This document shows positions 61,404-64,000 of a stretch of DNA of 64,000 nucleotides, piece after piece. This stretch comes from Apostichopus japonicus. Its lineage: Eukaryota > Echinodermata > Holothuroidea > Aspidochirotida > Stichopodidae. Position 1 is the stretch's first letter; every line of letters begins with the position of its first letter. The position numbers and the translations under genes were made by a program. Location: NCBI RefSeq assembly GCF_037975245.1, contig NC_092576.1:35132611-35196610 (forward strand). Reading direction: 5' to 3'. The notes beneath the pieces are model-generated. The model had not been told where the DNA came from. It made no database searches and worked only from the letters and a program-made list of their open reading frames with translations.

Positions 61404-64000
61404 AATGACACTGTAATCTTTTCGTAAATGTTAATAATATTTTATTATGGAATGCAACGGTGGGTTGTTTGTTATCAAATGGGGATTTGCACGTGATGGA
61501 ACTGGTTGGATTCCCGTTCTAGCCAAATTAAATATTTAGCGCTTTCGCATTGTTTATAATTTATCAGTCCTATTCCATTGTTCACTTAATTAATTAAAAT
61601 CGGGATTTCTCTTGAAATCTCTTCTCTGTACAGCTGTTAGATTTGTATCCAATGATACTGGTGTTTGATCCATAGTTACTAAGTGTTATAGTCAATGTGA
61701 CTTCTGATTGGCAGCCCGACAAACCATGACAATTAAGGTCTGGATAGCTCAGTTGGTAGAGGGCAGAGTTAGTAACTTGAGATCTTAGGTGCGAATTCCT
61801 TTCCAGCCAAAGTTTTTCCTAGACAATTTTCCGATGTTCATTTACTTAGTAATTTATGACATGGGAGTACATAACTAATTATAATACAATAAAATTCTAA
61901 TGAGAAGGAGCACATGCAGCATATAATCATACCCGATAAAGTATGTATGGAAGTTAAAATGTGTGTTTTTACATTCCATAGCCACTTGTACAAGAACAAC
62001 ATCCTGAATATTTCACAAGTAGCGCTGAACGGAGTTGGAAACGAAAGTATCTTGTGAGTGCTTTAGCATATTTGAATGAGCTTGATCATATCTGTGCTTA
62101 ATATATTTCTCTTTTGAAGTTCCATTTCTCTTCTTTTTTTTAAAATCAATCATGTTCCGCAGAAACATTATTCGACTGACAAAATTGATGAAGTATAACC
62201 CCCCAACAAAAAAAAATAAATAAAAAATCTTAATATTTTTGGATCAGACAAGGTCGAAAATAGACATGCTCAAAAACGTTTCCTGTTATGCTAATAATAG
62301 AGAGCTTTCTTTTTCTTTAAAATATGTAACAGTTTTTTGTGATAATTTTCTCGTTTAGATATATGAACTGCAACCAATTAGGGAAACTACCTTCGTCTAC
62401 AAACGACAATATGTAAGTTTAATTTTCTTTCTTAGTGTCTTTGGTTTAATTTTTAATGCATTATCTTCGGCCTTTTACTAGCGTACTGTTTACACGAATC
62501 CACAAAAGCCTGCTTTTAAAAATTGTTGTAGCCTAAACAGAAAATTATTTCAAAATATTGACGAACATGTTCGCTTGTGCATATCATTTATAAATCGAAG
62601 GAAGCAATGAAATTAACATATTATAAGACAATTGAAACAAAAACGCTTCCTGACTTTTTGTTAATCCCGATGCATCTTATGTAGAGGTTTTAGCAATTTT
62701 CGGGATATCTTTCAATCATGCATTGGTCTACATTTTCCAAGTTAACAGTAACTCAACATACGCAACTAAAGTCTTACGCCTAATTATTAAAACCGTGTTG
62801 TTAAATGTTATGTAATACATGCTGCGCATTGGTTTACAATAAATGGATGTGTAAAGAAGTTAAACTATATCCTTAAGCTACACATTCATTTCGCTTTTAC
62901 ATAAATATTCATATTGAAAGCACGTTTTATAAGCATATATGTTTTTCTTAGCCATTTAATAATATACACTTTACATATTGGTTCTTGTTTTTCCTTTTTT
63001 CCTTCTTATTATAGCATATGTGTCAACGATGAATCTTATCCCTCTTTGATACTAAATAGTACTTTTCAACGTTTAGCTTCATCATTTGAGATGCAAGGCT
63101 TCGAATGCAAAAATATCGGTAAAGGCAAGAATGAATGTAGACCGTGTCCAACGGGTACACATGGTGGAGGATTTCTCAAGAAGTGTATAGAGTGTCCGAA
63201 AGGTGGCGTTTACATTTGAATTGCAATCTATATTCTTTCTAACTAACTCTAAAGCCATTTAGCCACAGCTACTTGCTTCTTCTAAGTTGAATAAAATATG
63301 ACATATATAATTCATTTTACTTTGTGTTAAATACATTCTGCAATAGCATTTATAGACCAGCAGGTTATTTGACAGCAAGTATATAAATCACTTTGTTTCA
63401 TAAACAGCTAACTAACTTCTACTATCTTCTAATGTCCTGCTATGAACAATTTTTCAAAATGAAGATGCTTGATCCACGAAATAAATCATCCATTTTAGTT
63501 CAATTAATCCACACAGAACTTAAAACCAACTCTGTATTTTTACGACTAGGTGGATTTTACCAAGACGAAATAGGAAGCACTGACTGCAAAACCTGTAATG
63601 ACGGAAATTTTGTAGAAAAAGGCAGCGGTTCTTCTCTAGTCCAATGCGAAGTTTGTCCTGAAGGAACGGACAAAAACTTATCCGCTGGTTATCGGGCTTG
63701 TGTATGTAAAGAAAATTACGCTCGCAAGCATCGGTTTGAGGAATGTTTTCTTTGTATTGCCGATGGCTTAAACTGTTCCGAAGATTACATATCAATTCTA
63801 CCTGGCTTTTACTGGAATTGGTCTTTTCCGAATACAAAACCAGATCAGTACTTAGATTTTGTGAAAAACCTACAAACTAAGACCGACGACTATGATAACA
63901 CAACGATCCAGTATGAATACTCTATGCCGTTTGTTTATCTTTGTCCTCGAAAAAGTAGTTGTGACAGTAAAAACGGTCTTCCAATGTACGATGACGACAA
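49704..64000 (+). CDS. Gene B: LRR / GCC2-GCC3 receptor-like protein (spliced, truncated by right window edge)
   Basis: Paralogue of gene A on the other strand. Signal peptide, LRRNT, 18 repeats in 17 firm exons, then the cysteine-rich junction and stalk up to the window end; about 720 residues are seen. The phase pattern is identical to gene A (1, then 2-2 through the LRR exons, then 1). The stalk matches gene A closely: CEVCPEGTD, GYRACVCKENYARKHRF, ILPGFYWNWSFPN. A multi-pass membrane domain is expected just beyond 64000. One candidate short LRR exon (54922-54978) and two decayed ones (52104, 56151) lie in its introns. Function inferred as for gene A. Confidence 0.87.
50279..50408 (+). CDS. 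Gene B exon: LRRNT cysteine cap
   Basis: 130 nt, phase 1 to 2, acceptor ATCTTTAG, donor GTAAGT. Encodes CGSKGICRCNETRKGYLIDC, the same four-cysteine cap as gene A, and the first partial repeat. Confidence 0.88.
50912..50983 (+). CDS. Gene B LRR exon 1
   Basis: 72 nt, phase 2-2, acceptor TCTCTACAG, donor GTAAGT. Encodes NFSINYLTLIPKDTF and then LIM. Confidence 0.87.
50984..52375. other. Gene B intron with a relic LRR exon
   Basis: Mostly unrecognised AT-rich sequence. It has a short TGATACC(A/T)GTAATG tandem motif at 51975-52090, then the relic exon at 52104-52176. Confidence 0.5.
52104..52176 (+). pseudogene. Decayed LRR exon in gene B intron
   Basis: Acceptor TGTCTACAG is intact. The frame reads DMQSNNISKLFEQESS, a clear repeat start. 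The first usable GT lies at 52177, one base beyond the 72-nt position, giving 73 nt and a frameshift if included. This looks like a former LRR exon disabled by a one-base change. Confidence 0.6.
52376..52447 (+). CDS. Gene B LRR exon 2
   Basis: 72 nt, phase 2-2, acceptor TTCTACAG, donor GTAAGC. Encodes NISRNNISELYEETF and then LKTL. Confidence 0.88.
53260..53331 (+). CDS. Gene B LRR exon 3
   Basis: 72 nt, phase 2-2, acceptor TTTTATAAG, donor GTAAGT. Encodes DINDNLFTQLPTNIF and then LSVL. A 148-codon antisense frame over it is a shadow. Confidence 0.87.
53802..53873 (+). CDS. Gene B LRR exon 4
   Basis: 72 nt, phase 2-2, acceptor CATTTTAG, donor GTGAGT. Encodes RLSHNYIKELPEDIF and then LNLL. 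Confidence 0.88.
54130..54900. other. Gene B intron, nothing recognised
   Basis: AT-rich intronic sequence before the candidate short LRR exon. No repeat family recognised. Confidence 0.4.
54922..54978 (+). CDS. Gene B candidate short LRR exon (57 nt)
   Basis: Acceptor TATTCCTTACAG is good and the donor GTGACG is poor. The 57 nt keep phase 2-2 and encode YINHYDLTTVPEHICQRF, an LRR with about five residues missing at its end. It may be a real short exon or a decaying one; without transcripts I cannot decide. Confidence 0.45.
55475..55546 (+). CDS. Gene B LRR exon 5
   Basis: 72 nt, phase 2-2, acceptor ATCATTACAG, donor GTGAGT. Encodes KLSFNRLRLLPEGLF and then LIVL. Confidence 0.88.
55840..55911 (+). 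CDS. Gene B LRR exon 6
   Basis: 72 nt, phase 2-2, acceptor TTTACTCAG, donor GTGAGT. Encodes DLSFNNLTSLPKGLF and then LKAL, very close to consensus and to exon 5. Confidence 0.89.
56151..56180 (+). pseudogene. LRR exon remnant in gene B intron
   Basis: After acceptor GTATATAG the frame reads VLHFNRKIT, matching the start of LRR exons such as VLHENKLTV (57660). It then hits GTAAGT after 28 nt (wrong phase) and a stop. Only the first strand of the repeat survives. Confidence 0.4.
56430..56755. repeat. ~46-bp tandem repeat in gene B intron
   Basis: Seven imperfect units with AAATGTGAGCACGGTAAATT and CAACACACCAATCACC. The 61-codon plus-strand frame over it only reflects the repeat. Confidence 0.9.
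57047..57118 (+). CDS. Gene B LRR exon 7
   Basis: 72 nt, phase 2-2, acceptor TTCTGTGCCAG, donor GTAAGT. Encodes FINNNNISYMPPDCF and then LGDL. Confidence 0.88.
57660..57731 (+). CDS. Gene B LRR exon 8
   Basis: 72 nt, phase 2-2, acceptor TCCTTTCAG, donor GTGAGT. Encodes VLHENKLTVLSKTMF and then LRNL. Confidence 0.88.
58164..58235 (+). CDS. Gene B LRR exon 9
   Basis: 72 nt, phase 2-2, acceptor CTTCCAACAG, donor GTGTTT (weak). Encodes DLCDNNIARPTADFF and then LYDM. Confidence 0.83.
58835..58906 (+). CDS. Gene B LRR exon 10
   Basis: 72 nt, phase 2-2, acceptor CAATTTTAG, donor GTGAGT. Encodes KLVSNSITHIPDGMF and then LSQM. Confidence 0.88.
59012..59083 (+). CDS. Gene B LRR exon 11
   Basis: 72 nt, phase 2-2, acceptor TCTCCGACAG, donor GTAAGT. 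Encodes YLSKNRIESLSNNAF and then VYHL. Confidence 0.88.
59293..59364 (+). CDS. Gene B LRR exon 12
   Basis: 72 nt, phase 2-2, acceptor TTTCGTTTAG, donor GTAAGT. Encodes TLYGNNLSSLPAGLF and then TFSL. Confidence 0.88.
59669..59821 (+). CDS. Gene B LRR exon 13, double repeat (153 nt)
   Basis: 153 nt, phase 2-2, acceptor GTATATTCAG, donor GTAAGA. Two repeats: DLSNNSLSVIPRGLF and LQLQRNNLTELRNDTF. Same size and layout as gene A 11451-11603. Confidence 0.9.
59953..60730 (-). pseudogene. LINE (jockey/CR1-like) reverse transcriptase fragment in gene B intron
   Basis: Minus strand from 60730: VTYGVPQGRILGLILFLCYT then NDM, and LLLYAYDGAILFSH in place of the YADD box. After a frameshift comes the C-terminal region LQISQNKGICYILMQGLRF and TFYYTVIQDWNALPNHIKS. 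It is 5'-truncated and frameshifted, so inactive. It lies antisense inside the 1.1-kb intron before LRR exon 14. Confidence 0.88.
60947..61015 (+). CDS. Gene B LRR exon 14 (69 nt)
   Basis: 69 nt, phase 2-2, acceptor TTTTTGCAG, donor GTAAGT. Encodes ILSRNRIHSIAERAF and then LKC. The intron before it holds a broken LINE. Confidence 0.88.
61116..61181 (+). CDS. Gene B LRR exon 15 (66 nt)
   Basis: 66 nt, phase 2-2, acceptor TTAATAAAG, donor GTAAGT. Encodes YLIANNISNVSNNSF and then NID. No counterpart was found in gene A between 10826 and 10015. Confidence 0.85.
61363..61400. repeat. (AT)n microsatellite
   Basis: About 37 bp of TA repeat in a gene B intron. Confidence 0.9.
61739..61808 (+). pseudogene. 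tRNA-like pseudogene or SINE head
   Basis: Reads GTCTGGATAGCTCAGTTGGT then AGAGG, a good D-arm and A-box, and ends TCCAGCC, pairing with the 5' end at six of seven positions. The anticodon arm does not fold and the T-arm is weak (GGTGCGAATTCC), so it is not a working tRNA. Confidence 0.6.
61982..62053 (+). CDS. Gene B LRR exon 16
   Basis: 72 nt, phase 2-2, acceptor ATTCCATAG, donor GTGAGT. Encodes HLYKNNILNISQVAL and then ESIL; counterpart of gene A 8857-8928. Confidence 0.87.
62359..62412 (+). CDS. Gene B short terminal LRR exon (54 nt)
   Basis: 54 nt, phase 2-2, acceptor TCTCGTTTAG, donor GTAAGT. Encodes YMNCNQLGKLPSSTNDN, the truncated last repeat, matching the 57-nt gene A exon. Confidence 0.86.
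62413..63014. other. Gene B intron, nothing recognised
   Basis: Intron between the last LRR exon and the cysteine-rich junction exon. No repeat or further exon recognised. Confidence 0.45.
63015..63202 (+). CDS. Gene B exon: LRR-to-GCC2/GCC3 junction
   Basis: 188 nt, phase 2 to 1, acceptor TTATTATAG, donor GTGGCG (weak). Starts ICVNDESYPSLIL and ends in CRPCPTGTHGGGFLKKCIEC, the first ephrin-receptor-like module. Without the splice the frame stops within seven codons, so the splice is needed. Confidence 0.87.
63550..64000 (+). CDS. Gene B exon: cysteine-rich stalk (continues past window)
   Basis: Starts after acceptor TACGACTAG in phase 1 and stays open to the window end. Encodes GGFYQDEIGSTDCKTC, CEVCPEGTDKN, GYRACVCKENYARKHRF, CIADGLNCSEDY and ILPGFYWNWSFPN, aligning residue by residue with the gene A exon 3056-4656. 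The membrane helices should follow beyond 64000. Confidence 0.9.

Noticed and set aside
61739-61808. Functional tRNA gene
   Set aside because: The anticodon stem cannot pair and the T-arm is defective, so it is recorded as a pseudogene or SINE head.

Overview
This is eukaryotic (metazoan) nuclear DNA, AT-rich, with intron-split genes using GT-AG junctions and dense transposable-element debris. The gene families, the tRNA-derived SINEs and the Penelope, jockey/CR1-like and Ty3 relics fit a marine invertebrate. An echinoderm or other invertebrate deuterostome is my guess, at low confidence; nothing in the window fixes the species.

Two large paralogous genes, A and B, lie head to head. Gene A is on the minus strand: it starts near 28.84 kb and runs left to at least 2256. 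Gene B is on the plus strand: it starts at 49704 and runs off the right edge. I built both exon by exon from splice signals and reading phase. Each encodes a signal peptide, a cysteine-rich LRR N-terminal cap (LRRNT), a long leucine-rich-repeat (LRR) array, cysteine-rich GCC2/GCC3 (ephrin-receptor-like) modules and, in gene A, a multi-pass membrane domain of about eight or nine helices. Gene B is cut by the window edge before its membrane part. Gene A has 27 LRR exons (28 repeats) and gene B has 17 firm LRR exons (18 repeats) plus one candidate. Almost every LRR exon is exactly 72 nt (24 codons) and every one is in phase 2-2, so any exon can be lost, gained or skipped without breaking the frame. 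Both genes end the LRR array with the same exon series (153, 69, [66 in B only], 72, 57 or 54 nt). Gene B introns also hold decayed LRR exons. This modular receptor pair is the main feature of the window.

Layout. 1-2155: a ~60-bp tandem satellite split by a 1.45-kb inverted-repeat element. 2256-28840: gene A, with introns carrying microsatellites, minisatellites, a 176-bp foldback MITE and, at 8290-8396, an RNA polymerase III promoter-like segment followed by a hammerhead-ribozyme-like fold. 28.9-49.7 kb: intergenic, with a triplicated repeat, tRNA-derived SINEs, an AAT microsatellite, a 267-bp MITE with telomere-like repeats, a Ty3-type RNase H fragment, a 4.4-kb inverted-repeat element that appears to carry a small spliced gene, and a broken Penelope-like reverse transcriptase next to a SINE dimer. 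49704-64000: gene B, with a broken LINE in one intron, tandem repeats and a tRNA-like pseudogene.

The proteins look like type I-entry, multi-pass cell-surface receptors in which an LRR ectodomain would bind ligand and the cysteine-rich stalk joins it to the membrane domain. Ligand and signalling partners cannot be read from the sequence. A role in recognition or immunity is inference only.
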